This document shows, piece after piece, positions 27,745-36,365 of a stretch of 53,911 bases of DNA. The translations under genes were made by a program, and so were the position numbers. Numbering within the stretch: the stretch's first letter is position 1; the number at the start of each line of letters is the position of its first letter. The stretch comes from an uncultured Alteromonadales bacterium (lineage in GTDB: Bacteria; Pseudomonadota; Gammaproteobacteria; Pseudomonadales; Cellvibrionaceae): contig CALMJT010000121.1 of assembly GCA_937864365.1 (NCBI GenBank), forward strand, positions 1 through 53,911, written 5' to 3'. Under the pieces are notes generated by a model, which was not told the DNA's origin, searched no databases, and was given only the letters and a program-made list of their open reading frames with translations.

Positions 27745-27933
27745 TTACATCCTCCTAGACTCAGACCATTTCTGTAACGCTACGTAATTCCCATCACAGA
27801 GAAACCCTAAATTATCCCAGGATAAACAAGCAGTTTTTAGTATGCCAACGTCTAAAGAATGAAATCCATTACAACCAATTGCAACAACGTTATTTCTAAA
27901 TCGAAAAACATCCACCGAAAAGCATTGCGACAT
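27745..27933 (-). CDS. Doubtful small protein or gene remnant
   Basis: 62 codons with unusual richness in Cys, Trp and Phe for such AT-rich DNA (SLDVGILKTACLSWDNLGFLCDG). There is no ribosome site ahead of the ATG, no signal peptide and no recognised family. It lies between two copies of the mobile repeat. It may be a remnant of a lost gene or chance. Confidence 0.2.
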   Translation of the reverse strand: MSQCFSVDVFRFRNNVVAIGCNGFHSLDVGILKTACLSWDNLGFLCDGNYVALQKWSESRRM

Positions 27934-28371
27934 TTTGATTGATTAATACAAATTCAATCGCATAGAAAAGCTCAACCTGAAAACATCAACTTAAGCGAAG
28001 AATCGCAAAAAGACGAACAACGATAGAAATGGAGCCAATCAATCTATATCTATCAGTAGAACGCAATTAACTTGTTTTACCGATCAATAAGATTAGAAGA
28101 ATGACAATAGTGGGAGATCACCGCCTGAGGTACAAAATGTTAAGCGGAACAGAACAAACAATAACATCAAGTTCAAGAAACTGCGTTTTTTAAATTATAT
28201 TTACGAGTACTTTTTTCGACAAATAATTTTCAATTCATCAACAAGGCGCAGCAAATTATTACACTAAAAAATTTTCTAATTAATTAAGCACTCAAAAATA
28301 ATTTTAAGCATCAAAACATTTTTTATTTTAATCTGAAAATGCTGCCAAAAGCCGTTTTTCAAAAAAATATA

Positions 28372-28521
28372 GGAAACCCTGATTAAGCTAGAGTTTCCTG
28401 AATTACGAGGCTGGGTCGACAATTTCAAAAACCATGAGCGACAAAAATTACGAAAATTTGAAAACCGTATTTTCTACTTTTGTTCTCTGGTTAAATCATA
28501 GAGCAGTCAATCAGAGGCTCC
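28372..28521 (+). repeat. MITE-like hairpin repeat, decayed copy 2
   Basis: Starts GGAAACCCTGATTAAGCTAGAGTTTCC and ends with TCAATCAGAGGCTCC, 150 bp, same order of segments as copy 1 but with many substitutions; the second hairpin (GCGACACA in copy 1) is lost. Flanks TATA and TCTA are a possible decayed 4-bp duplication. It lies eight bases beyond the stop of the M28 peptidase gene. Confidence 0.82.
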
Positions 28522-28529
28522 TCTAACAA

Positions 28530-29960
28530 TTAAAAAGCTCCCGCAGGCCCTGGAAATACCACCGGTGTTTCTGAACCATCTTTGGATACGGCGCTTACGC
28601 CAAAGAAGTAATTGTCGATAACAATATTTTTTAATTCGAAATTATTAACGTTTCCTACGTAGCGTGAATGTGTCCAAGTGGGTTCTGTGGTCAGTCGCCA
28701 ATAGACTTTGTACCCGGCGAGATTTTTTGCGGTTTTTTTATCGGCTTCTTGCCATTGAATTTTTGTTGACGGTGACACAGCACCTTCGATGGCAACGCCC
28801 TGTGGAATTGGCGGTGCGGCTGCGATCCCAGCCATGGTGATGGCATTTAATGCGGTTAATTTCGCGGCGTAACCTGCGTTTACACCGTCAATGGTATCGC
28901 CATAAACAACGCCGTTTTCGGTGCGTAAGTCTTGATGCTGACGGTCGTAGTGTTCGTGGGTTTCCATAATACGCACGCCCGGAAAGCCTGCTTCGTTAAA
29001 GGGCCGGTGATGACCGCCGCGACGGAATCGGTCGAGGCGATACACCATCATAACGTTTAGATTAGCAATGTACTTTTCGCCTAAACTTTTTACGTATCGG
29101 GCAAGATTTCGAGACGGTGAATCAACTTCGCCACCGGTAAAGCGCCGTAAATTTGCTTCTTCGGGTGTTTCTACGGCGCGGGTGCCTTCGGAGAAGACTC
29201 GCACTGTTGAGTTATCAATAACTCCGTCTATGCCTTCAATATTCGAAATCATGTCGTTATTGAGTATGCCGACCAGTTGCCACTGTTGATCTTTTGCGTA
29301 TTGCGCCACGATTTTGCCACCAAACAAACCTTGCTCTTCACCGGCAAGAGCCGCGTAGGCGATACTACCGGCAAACTTATATTGGCTGAGGACTCGCGCA
29401 GCCTCTAGCACACCGGCCACGCCCGAGGCGTTGTCGTTGGCGCCGGGGCTGATATCGGTTGCGTTCATAACATCGGAGACTCTGCTGTCGATATCTCCGC
29501 TCATCATTATCATGCGATTGGGATCAACAACACCTCGCTGAATAGCAACCACACTAACCACTTCTGTTTTGTTAGGAATTCGGGTTTCGCCTTCAACAAA
29601 ATCAGACACATAATGAATTTCTAAACAACCACCGCAGGCTTTCGATATGGTCTCGAACTCTTGGTAAATCCAACTGCGCGCGGCACCAATACCTGTAGTT
29701 TTACTGGTGGTATCAGACAAGGTGTGGCGTGTGCCGAAGCCAACCAGTGTTTCTATGTCACTGTAAATACGATCGGCGCTAACCGCTTCGGCAATATCAT
29801 AGAGTTTGGGCACTTCGCTTGGCGGTGGTACAAGCGCTTCACCGTGAGCACTTAACACCACGGTAGCCGATAACGCCGCAAAACTACGTCCCAAGTATCG
29901 CTTTAGCTGCTTCGCTAAAAAGGGATCGGTCGAATGATCTAAGATTGAAACGCCGCGCAT
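28530..29960 (-). CDS. Exported M28 family metallopeptidase with C-terminal fibronectin-like domain
   Basis: 476 residues. A signal-like hydrophobic stretch (SFAALSATVVLSAHGEA) follows a rather long basic N-terminus. The M28 zinc site is visible: SPGANDNASGVAGVLEAARVL (Asp176), LAGEEQGLFGG (Glu208-Glu209), ILNNDMISN (Asp236) and a later His region (HRPFNEAGFPGVRIMETHEHYD). The first ligand position reads SGDIDSR where most M28 enzymes have a His. The last 90 residues (IQWQEADKKTAKNLAGYKVYWR to FFGVSAVSKDG) look like a fibronectin type III domain. ATG 29960 is preceded by GGAG at six bases; the TTG at 29972 overlaps that site. Probably an aminopeptidase acting outside the cytoplasm. Confidence 0.88.
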   Translation of the reverse strand: MRGVSILDHSTDPFLAKQLKRYLGRSFAALSATVVLSAHGEALVPPPSEVPKLYDIAEAVSADRIYSDIETLVGFGTRHTLSDTTSKTTGIGAARSWIYQEFETISKACGGCLEIHYVSDFVEGETRIPNKTEVVSVVAIQRGVVDPNRMIMMSGDIDSRVSDVMNATDISPGANDNASGVAGVLEAARVLSQYKFAGSIAYAALAGEEQGLFGGKIVAQYAKDQQWQLVGILNNDMISNIEGIDGVIDNSTVRVFSEGTRAVETPEEANLRRFTGGEVDSPSRNLARYVKSLGEKYIANLNVMMVYRLDRFRRGGHHRPFNEAGFPGVRIMETHEHYDRQHQDLRTENGVVYGDTIDGVNAGYAAKLTALNAITMAGIAAAPPIPQGVAIEGAVSPSTKIQWQEADKKTAKNLAGYKVYWRLTTEPTWTHSRYVGNVNNFELKNIVIDNYFFGVSAVSKDGSETPVVFPGPAGAF

Positions 29961-30672
29961 ACCGCTCTCCAAATTTGTGGATAAATTTAGAAATTAACGA
30001 TTGCTTTACAAAAACCCTCATTGATTGCTGAGTCACCGTATTTTACCCGTGCGCACCAACAAACTCTCAGTACTGGCCTGCCTATGGATTATTAATATTC
30101 TGTTCTTGAATATTAACGGTATTTTTAATTCAAAGTTTTAGAAAATACCTGACATTATTTAGGTGATTTACGTCCATTTTACAAAATCACGTTGCGAATA
30201 AGATGTGTGAAATTTAAAGTAGCTTCGCGGTATAAGAGTTTATTTTTTGTACCCGACAAACTTATTGAAATAGGTTGTCGAACGCTTTAGTAACATATAA
30301 AAATCTTTGATTTCCTTATTTGTTAGATAATTAAAGATTAGAAATAAAGTTTTAATTTCGCTGTAATTTCGGAAAATTATCGATCTTGGGATTGATAGCA
30401 TTGATAAAAGCAGTATTGAGTTTAATCGACTTTTATTTTGGGAATCCTTGATTTACTCCTCGCGATTTAATCTGATTTTCTGAAAATAAATTTGATTAAA
30501 ATTAAGTTCATTTTTCTGTGTTTATATCTACTGCACCAATAAAAATACTTTGTTTGTTCATAAGCGCTCACAGCTACTAAAAAACGACTCTAAGAAACTT
30601 TGAAAAACGTATTATTCACGCAATCAGAATTTCTTTTATCACCTAAACCATAATTTAGGGAAGCTTTTTGGC
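29961..30672. other. AT-rich intergenic region between divergent genes
   Basis: About 710 bases separating the leftward peptidase and the rightward EAL gene. It must hold both promoters. I see no gene, repeat copy or strong hairpin. Confidence 0.5.
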
Positions 30673-31920
30673 ATGGACAACGTAAGTAACCATCTTCGAC
30701 TATCGCTTATGGCCGACATATTGGCGCTAAATTCGCAATCTACGCATCAAGAAAACGACAATATCTTAAATAAATTATTGACCTGCGTACGCAGTCATTT
30801 AAATATGGAAGTTGCTTTTATTTCTGAAATTAAAGACGGCTTTCGTATTTTTCGCTACGTAGACTGCGAGAAAAACTTTCAACCTATTACCATTGATGGC
30901 TTTGATAAACTCAAAAACTCTTATTGCCAAAGAGTTTTAGACGGTCGGCTGCCCGAATTAATTTTAAATGCTATTGATCACACAAGTGCGCTTGAGCTAC
31001 CAGCAACCAACAAGTTACCCATTGGCGCCCACGTGAGTGTGCCACTGGTTTTTTCTGACGAATCCGTTTACGGCACCTTTTGTTGTTTTAGTCGAAAGCC
31101 AAACTATCAGTTAAATGCTCGCGATTTAGAAACCGTTCGCTTTTTATCGTATTGCGCTGCTTTAGTGTTGGAAAAAAATGTTAAACATGCCAACGATTTT
31201 GACTTTCGAAAAAACCAAATCAATGCCATCTTAGCTACGTTAGACTTTTATCCAGTCTTTCAGCCTATTTACTCTTTAACCGATCACAAACGGGTAGGTT
31301 TTGAGGCATTAACTCGATTTAATAATTTTAAGTTTTCTAGTCCAGACTTATGGTTTTCGCAGGCTAAAAATGTGGGATTATTGTCGCAACTAGAAACCGC
31401 TGCGATAGAAAAGTCGTTATTAAACTTTGGCGATAGTGAAGTTTTTGCCAAACGCGACAAATCGGAATATTTGTCATTAAATTTATCGCCAAGTACTTTA
31501 TTGGAGAATCAAAACCAGTTTGATTATTTGCTTAACAGCAATCACAACGTTGTTATTGAGCTAACCGAGCACGATGTTATTGAAGACTATTTAGAAATAA
31601 ATTCCATTTTAAAACCGTTGCGCGCACGCGGTGTTAAATTGGCAATTGATGACGTGGGCTCAGGTTATGCGTCGCTCAAACATATCTTAAAATTAAAACC
31701 CGACATTATAAAAATTGACCGTGAAATTATTCGCTCGATTCACGAAAATAGAGATGCCCAACTCCTTACACAGTCGTTGGTAGAATTTTCACACGCAATG
31801 GATTATCAGGTAATTGCCGAAGGTATTGAAACTCAAGAAGAACTGAGCATGCTGAAGACATTGAATGTACACAGAGGGCAGGGATTTTTCTTGGGTATGC
31901 CGTTAAAAGAAATTGCTTAG
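30673..31920 (+). CDS. GAF-EAL cyclic-di-GMP phosphodiesterase
   Basis: 415 residues, cytoplasmic. Residues about 25-168 form a GAF sensor domain (LNMEVAFISEIKDG and PIGAHVSVPLVFSDESVYGTFCCFS). Residues about 185-412 form an EAL domain with the catalytic set complete: FEALTRF (Glu211), LSLNLSP, VIELTEHD, LAIDDVGSGYASL, DIIKIDREII, VIAEGIETQEE and GQGFFLGMP. It should therefore hydrolyse c-di-GMP to pGpG, under control of whatever the GAF domain senses. No GGDEF domain. Single gene with its own terminator. Confidence 0.93.
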   Translation: MDNVSNHLRLSLMADILALNSQSTHQENDNILNKLLTCVRSHLNMEVAFISEIKDGFRIFRYVDCEKNFQPITIDGFDKLKNSYCQRVLDGRLPELILNAIDHTSALELPATNKLPIGAHVSVPLVFSDESVYGTFCCFSRKPNYQLNARDLETVRFLSYCAALVLEKNVKHANDFDFRKNQINAILATLDFYPVFQPIYSLTDHKRVGFEALTRFNNFKFSSPDLWFSQAKNVGLLSQLETAAIEKSLLNFGDSEVFAKRDKSEYLSLNLSPSTLLENQNQFDYLLNSNHNVVIELTEHDVIEDYLEINSILKPLRARGVKLAIDDVGSGYASLKHILKLKPDIIKIDREIIRSIHENRDAQLLTQSLVEFSHAMDYQVIAEGIETQEELSMLKTLNVHRGQGFFLGMPLKEIA

Positions 31921-31998
31921 TAGGCATGTGGCATTATTGATCTGCAAAGTACGAACGCGTTCGTTAAGATTCTCGTCTGCACAGCGTTGCGTTTAAAG

Positions 31999-32035
31999 AA
32001 GCATCACCAATTACAAAATTCAGTGATGCTTTTTC
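31999..32035 (+). terminator. Terminator between the convergent EAL and small exported protein genes
   Basis: AAGCATCAC (31999-32007) pairs with GTGATGCTT (32023-32031) followed by TTTT, 78 bases after the EAL stop. Confidence 0.75.
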
Positions 32036-32040
32036 AATAA

Positions 32041-32511
32041 TTACTGGCTAAAACATTCTTGCTGTACCAGCTTGTCAGCTTCTATTCGCACCGAGCAATT
32101 CAGCAATGCCGAACCGCCTTGGTTAAAATAAAACTCAATGGCAAAATGCACCGCTTGATCATCGATTTCTAGCGACTCCAAAAAAGCACCTTGTGAATCG
32201 GCAAAGGTGTATTTCTCGTCCCCGTATTCAAAGCCCGTTACTTCGAGCTTTTCTAACAGCGTTAAATCCGGTGTGGCGATACGCTCGATCACAATCTTAG
32301 GCTCAATTTCCATATTGTGGCGAAGCACGCGAATTAACTGATTGTTAACACGTTTTAGCTCAATTCCCCAAACGCTTAAAGGCACGTCGGAGCTTAAACC
32401 CGACGCGACGGGTTGCTGTGCGCAGGCCAACATCGGTAGTTGCAAAGCAAACACTGTTGCAAGTAACACTGATTTTTTAACAGGAAACACACCAAACGAA
32501 CGATTTATCAT
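32041..32511 (-). CDS. Small exported protein, candidate immunity protein to the muramidase
   Basis: 156 residues with a signal sequence (VKKSVLLATVFALQLPMLACAQQ), cleaved after ACA or possibly lipid-modified at the Cys, so it acts in the periplasm or on a membrane. The mature part is a single beta-rich domain (VWGIELKRVNNQLIRVLRHN and GSALLNCSVRIEADKLVQQEC). No family recognised. Its ATG overlaps the stop of the muramidase-like gene by four bases (ATGA), so the two are made together. A periplasmic partner coupled to a putative peptidoglycan hydrolase without signal peptide is the usual arrangement of an interbacterial effector and its immunity protein. Confidence 0.8.
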   Translation of the reverse strand: MINRSFGVFPVKKSVLLATVFALQLPMLACAQQPVASGLSSDVPLSVWGIELKRVNNQLIRVLRHNMEIEPKIVIERIATPDLTLLEKLEVTGFEYGDEKYTFADSQGAFLESLEIDDQAVHFAIEFYFNQGGSALLNCSVRIEADKLVQQECFSQ

Positions 32512-33389
32512 CTTGCATTAGCCAAAAAACGAACACGACGATTAAAGCGATCTTGCGGAACATTTTGCCAACGACCGCGATCACCAATGAGATCTCTAAA
32601 TTCTACCAAGTTATTGTTCACGGCAGGAGCCTGAATAAACCGACGTGCCGCGCCGGTGTAATCACCACGGAATTTTAAATCGACCAAGATATCCTTGATG
32701 GCTTGATGGGTAGTGTCCCAATCGAGCTGACCATAAAGATTGACCACGTCACTTTTGCCGGAGATTCGACGCACCTCAGACGCTTCGAGCTCGTAACTGA
32801 TTTCGAACAATTTCAGTTGTGCAAGTGGTGTAATTTCGAAGTCTAGTAAGTCGTTATCAACGATAAATTGATCGGCTCGATTGCCTTGCAGAGTAACCGC
32901 GTTAACCAATACTTCGGTTTTGGTTTTATCGATGCCCGCAACCATAAAATCGGCGCGAACTTGACCTTTGGTTTTGGTCTTCATGTCATAACCTCGACCC
33001 AAGGTTAGACCGGAACTTGCCGATGGCACGTGTAATTTTCGACTGTGAAAGCGACCACCTTCTTGGCCTTCCGCCTCCCAAGTAACCGTTCCTATCGTAG
33101 GATTTACCAGAGGCTCTGGCGTAAATACGTTCGATAAAATCGTCGATAAAGTAGAAAAGGTGCGACCACCCGGATCAACACGTCCATCTGGACGCGCGCT
33201 GTTCAATCGCACTCTCTGAAAGTCGCTGATGGCGACATTGAGTTGTTCTTTAACTTGATCAACCACCGGTATGGCAGCTTGATTGTTTTGACGTCGATAG
33301 ACGTTGAGTAAGGCTGTAACTAGGCGCACATCGGCGGCATTATTACGGCCACCAACACCTACCGAACCTGAAATTCGAATAGTTGGCAT
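32508..33389 (-). CDS. Peptidoglycan-binding plus pesticin/T4-lysozyme-like muramidase, putative secreted effector
   Basis: 293 residues without a signal peptide. Residues about 10-85 look like a peptidoglycan-binding domain (NNAADVRLVTALLNVYRRQ to DFQRVRLNSARPDGRVDPGG). From about 100 on it resembles pesticin-type lysozyme domains: a glutamate region WEAEGQEGG (Glu105/107), then SSGLTLGRGYDM with Thr129 and Asp135. The Thr-to-Asp distance of six equals the pesticin catalytic pair as I remember it (Thr201, Asp207). It should cut the glycan chains of peptidoglycan. Lack of an export signal and a coupled exported partner suggest delivery by a type VI system. Domain calls are by eye. Confidence 0.75.
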   Translation of the reverse strand: MPTIRISGSVGVGGRNNAADVRLVTALLNVYRRQNNQAAIPVVDQVKEQLNVAISDFQRVRLNSARPDGRVDPGGRTFSTLSTILSNVFTPEPLVNPTIGTVTWEAEGQEGGRFHSRKLHVPSASSGLTLGRGYDMKTKTKGQVRADFMVAGIDKTKTEVLVNAVTLQGNRADQFIVDNDLLDFEITPLAQLKLFEISYELEASEVRRISGKSDVVNLYGQLDWDTTHQAIKDILVDLKFRGDYTGAARRFIQAPAVNNNLVEFRDLIGDRGRWQNVPQDRFNRRVRFLANAR

Positions 33390-33604
33390 CGCTTTCCCTC
33401 ATCTTAGTAAGTCCGTCAAAACAACCTTTAAACGCGACGGAATAAACGATAGGGCGACTGCGATTTTCTTTTAACATGACATTTGGCATTTATAAAATCT
33501 AACTCAACATCTGCATTGTTTTTATTTAAATGTCTCATCAATAAACAACAAACCAGATGCATCTTATTAAAACTGCCCAAATTCAGAAAACCGGCAATCT
33601 ACCC

Positions 33605-34600
33605 TTACTTGATCAAGAATTCTAGTTGTTTTGCAACCAACCCATTGATGACGGCGTTATCAAATTGAATATTTTTTACAGATGCAGGATCAAAACCTTC
33701 CCTTGTGAACTCCGTTGCGTTCAAAAAAGTGTAATTTAAATTAGCACCGGTCAAGTCCGAACCCATAAACAACACACCATCTAAATCTGCACCTTCAAGA
33801 TTGGCGTTTTTGAGATTAGCGTTAAGCACCGACGAGTTGGATAAATTCGCTTTTATCAAATTAGCACCTTCAAAATTACAGCCATCCAAGTTGCAGTTTT
33901 TGAGTTGTACGCCGCTTAAATCTGCGCCTGAAAAATCCAAGTTCGATAAATCCAAAGAAATTAACACCTGATCTTTGTAGCGCGAAAAATTCTTGGTTTC
34001 ACGCAACCTCGATAATTCTTTTTCGGTTAAATTACCGGAGACATAACGCTCTTCTTTCACAAAATCGGCATTATTGTGGTAACCACCACGCTCCCAAAAA
34101 CCCAGTTGATCTTCTTTAATTAAACGAATTTCTTTCAACCATTTTAAGCTTTTGTAGAAATATTTAGACGGCGCAAAGGTACGTACCGGAAAACCGTGCT
34201 CCGCTGACAGCGGCTCGTTGTTGACCTCGTGAATGATCAAAACATCGTCGTTAAGGCAAACATCTAGCGGTAAACTGGTGTCGTGATCACGATCCGAATA
34301 GGCGATAAATTGCACAAATTTCGCCTCCGATTGCACACCTGCCAAGGCCAACACATCTTTCAGTGCTACTCCGGTGAAACTGTTACCCAACTTACTCCAG
34401 CGCGTTACACAGTGAATATCAAAATACCAAGTCTGATGACCAAGCTTCAAATAATCCTGCCAAGATAAGGTTAACGGGGAATCCACCAAACCCGTGATCT
34501 GCAACTGCCAGTTATCGTGCGTTAACTCAAAACCGGGACTGCTTTCTCCCACAACGGGGAATTTCTCGGTGATTTGCTGGCGGGGGGGAAGCTGGCTCAT
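33605..34600 (-). CDS. Oxidoreductase molybdopterin domain fused to pentapeptide repeats
   Basis: 331 residues. Residues about 10-185 form a sulfite-oxidase-like molybdopterin domain (MsrP/YedY type): LQITGLVDSPLTLSWQDYL, the cofactor Cys64 in FDIHCVTRWSKLGNSFTGV, HGFPVRTFAPSKYFYKSLKWLKEIRL and GFWERGGYHNNAD. Residues about 216-298 are some 16 pentapeptide repeats (LSNLDFSGADLSG to LTGANLNYTFLNATEF), which fold as a square beta-helix. There is no signal or Tat motif, so it should be cytoplasmic, unlike MsrP. No haem or membrane partner gene is next to it. Substrate unknown; the fusion is unusual. Confidence 0.88.
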   Translation of the reverse strand: MSQLPPRQQITEKFPVVGESSPGFELTHDNWQLQITGLVDSPLTLSWQDYLKLGHQTWYFDIHCVTRWSKLGNSFTGVALKDVLALAGVQSEAKFVQFIAYSDRDHDTSLPLDVCLNDDVLIIHEVNNEPLSAEHGFPVRTFAPSKYFYKSLKWLKEIRLIKEDQLGFWERGGYHNNADFVKEERYVSGNLTEKELSRLRETKNFSRYKDQVLISLDLSNLDFSGADLSGVQLKNCNLDGCNFEGANLIKANLSNSSVLNANLKNANLEGADLDGVLFMGSDLTGANLNYTFLNATEFTREGFDPASVKNIQFDNAVINGLVAKQLEFLIK

Positions 34601-35040
34601 AAAAGAAAAGTACCGGATTGTATAAAGTTATCGTTAGCTCGGAGTAATTTGCCTAAATGACGTATTACCGTGTGTAACCTGTAATACATATTGGAACCTC
34701 TGATTAACTCATCCCTAATTTAATCAGAGGACAGAAATTGAAAATGCGATTTCCAATTTCTTCACAATTTCAATCACTTACTGTTCTTGAAATTGGCGAC
34801 ACATCCTTGTGTCGCGAGAAACTCTAAGTTAATCATAGTTTCCTATTCTATTATCTGACGAGATGTGAGATTTATAAGCATAAAATTCTATAAATATCAG
34901 CGATTTAAACATAGTTCTCTCATAACCAATCAGTCTTTAAACAATAACAATACTACGAACTAGCTCACGTAAACTACAGCATGTAACGTTAGAGTTCATA
35001 GCCCAAAACTAAAAGTAAATTGAAAAATGTGGAGAGAAGT
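34601..35040. other. Intergenic region with intact repeat copy, upstream of the nucleotidyltransferase cassette
   Basis: Apart from the 151-bp repeat at 34693-34843 no other element is seen. The promoter of the rightward cassette should lie between 34848 and 35030. Confidence 0.5.
34693..34843 (-). repeat. 151-bp MITE-like hairpin repeat, intact copy 3 (inverted)
   Basis: Reverse complement of the copy at 27519 with about 7 differences in 151. It is flanked on both sides by TATT (34689-34692 and 34844-34847), a clean 4-bp target duplication. All five hairpins are present, with the first one weakened by changes near its base. Confidence 0.92.
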
Positions 35041-35298
35041 ATGACGGACAAAAAACGCGACATTACCGAAGTGAGCTTAGAAGAGATTTGCGAACTAGCC
35101 GTCCAGGCGGGTCAAGAAGCCGGAACAGAGAGCTTAAAAGCCGGATTAGAGGTCGTTTCTCAAGAATTAGAGACTGGCCGGTTCTATGTCGAAAAAATGG
35201 ATAAGAGTGGTCAAATAATAAAGCGCTATGTAACAGAGGAAGAATTAGATAAAGAAATCGACGGGGGTAATATCAGTCATTATACCACTGCACACTGA
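35041..35298 (+). CDS. Small hypothetical protein, first gene of nucleotidyltransferase cassette
   Basis: 85 residues, acidic, mostly helical by composition (SLEEICELAVQAGQEAGTESLKAGLEVVSQELETG) with a short strand region (FYVEKMDKSGQIIKRYV). The ATG at 35041 has GGAGAG four bases ahead, a strong site; an upstream start at 35020 is unlikely. It is 45 bases ahead of the nucleotidyltransferase gene on the same strand. Family unknown. Small acidic proteins in front of nucleotidyltransferase toxins can be antitoxins, but the sequence gives no direct sign. Confidence 0.75.
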   Translation: MTDKKRDITEVSLEEICELAVQAGQEAGTESLKAGLEVVSQELETGRFYVEKMDKSGQIIKRYVTEEELDKEIDGGNISHYTTAH

Positions 35299-35343
35299 AA
35301 CAAGAGATTCATTTAAAACATTAAAATAATATCAGGAATAAAT

Positions 35344-35943
35344 ATGAATCCTCATCTTTACTTAAACACACCGCTAGCTAAAGCAGTGTTAAAATTTTTT
35401 AACAGAGCTGAAGAGGATTTTTCGAAAGAAAAATTACCACCTGGAAGCGTTAGAGCTTACCTTTTCGGCGGGTGCGCCATGCATATTTTGACGAATTCCC
35501 GCGGTAGTGGTGATATAGATGTTGAATTTACAGCAGCCCGCCACGTAAAAAATTCAGAACTGAAATTTAATGTTGCTCCAATTGCGTACAATATTAAACA
35601 AACAAAACTACGATTGTTATACGATAAAACATTTACGCCAACTCTTGGACCTCTTCACGAGGACTATCAAGACGATGCTATACAATTAGCCACCAGAATG
35701 CGGCCATCGCCACTTTGGTTATACGTTGTAACTCCTGCTGATTTAGCAGTTTCAAAACTAGGCCGCTTCGGTGACAGAGATATCGACGATATTCTTACTC
35801 TTATAAAACTAAAAAAACTTTCGATAGGGGAGTTTCTAGAAAGAGCTACTTCAGCGACAAATTATTACATTGGAAATACGTTAACAATTAAAGGTAATAT
35901 TAATTATATTCTCAAACGAGCAGAGCAATTAAGGTTGTGCTAA
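35344..35943 (+). CDS. Nucleotidyltransferase-fold protein (DUF6036/AbiEii-like)
   Basis: 199 residues. The minimal nucleotidyltransferase core is visible: VRAYLFGGCAMHILTNSRGSGDIDVEF, with the GG pair and the DxD-type DID. A helical part follows (VTPADLAVSKLGRFGDRDIDDILTLI), which is the typical second signature of DUF6036 and AbiEii-type proteins. Related proteins act as toxins of type IV or similar toxin-antitoxin or phage-defence pairs by modifying nucleic acid; whether this one does is unknown. Ribosome site AGGAA seven to ten bases ahead of the ATG. Its end overlaps the next gene. Confidence 0.83.
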   Translation: MNPHLYLNTPLAKAVLKFFNRAEEDFSKEKLPPGSVRAYLFGGCAMHILTNSRGSGDIDVEFTAARHVKNSELKFNVAPIAYNIKQTKLRLLYDKTFTPTLGPLHEDYQDDAIQLATRMRPSPLWLYVVTPADLAVSKLGRFGDRDIDDILTLIKLKKLSIGEFLERATSATNYYIGNTLTIKGNINYILKRAEQLRLC

Positions 35944-36365
35944 ATAAACACGATATTAATTTAACGTTATCTCGGATCGTTAAGTCCAAATTGGTTATTG
36001 CAGATCCCAATGATATGGTTTTACTAGCCCTTGCATTTTGGCATGAGGGATTTGTGCCTGATTTTGATTGGACGAAGGAACTTGATGAAGACGGCCAACA
36101 CATTGTAGGTTACTTAACAGAGTTTTTTGCAGGTTTTAACGTATTATGTCATGAAGAGCGAGAACAACTACTACGCTTCGTTAATAAGCTGAAACCTCTC
36201 ACACCAAAAAATATAGCACCCGATGAATATCGTGACGAACTAGCAACGGAATGGGGTCTTGAACACGATATAACACCTTATTTTGAATATCTATCTCACT
36301 ACCAAACCCGTCACTACGATCATAAATCGGATTATATAAGACCTTCTTCTAACTTTGTTTTATAG
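35937..36365 (+). CDS. Hypothetical protein, third gene of the cassette, ending in the mobile repeat
   Basis: 142 residues from a GTG that overlaps the last seven bases of the nucleotidyltransferase gene, so it is translationally coupled. Acidic and rich in aromatic residues (LALAFWHEGFVPDFDWTKELDEDG, EWGLEHDITPYFEYL). No family recognised. The stop TAG is completed by the first G of the hairpin repeat at 36365, so the original C-terminus may have been longer and was cut by the insertion. The tail RPSSNFVL has no clear structure. Confidence 0.72.
   Translation: MLNKHDINLTLSRIVKSKLVIADPNDMVLLALAFWHEGFVPDFDWTKELDEDGQHIVGYLTEFFAGFNVLCHEEREQLLRFVNKLKPLTPKNIAPDEYRDELATEWGLEHDITPYFEYLSHYQTRHYDHKSDYIRPSSNFVL

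Larger units (their letters stand above)
27038..28529. other. 1.5-kb AT-rich intergenic region with two copies of the dispersed repeat
   Basis: It holds the promoter region of the giant lipoprotein operon (27038 onwards) and two copies of the hairpin repeat. Between the repeats lies one doubtful small reading frame (27745-27933). Otherwise no gene is seen on either strand. Confidence 0.6.
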
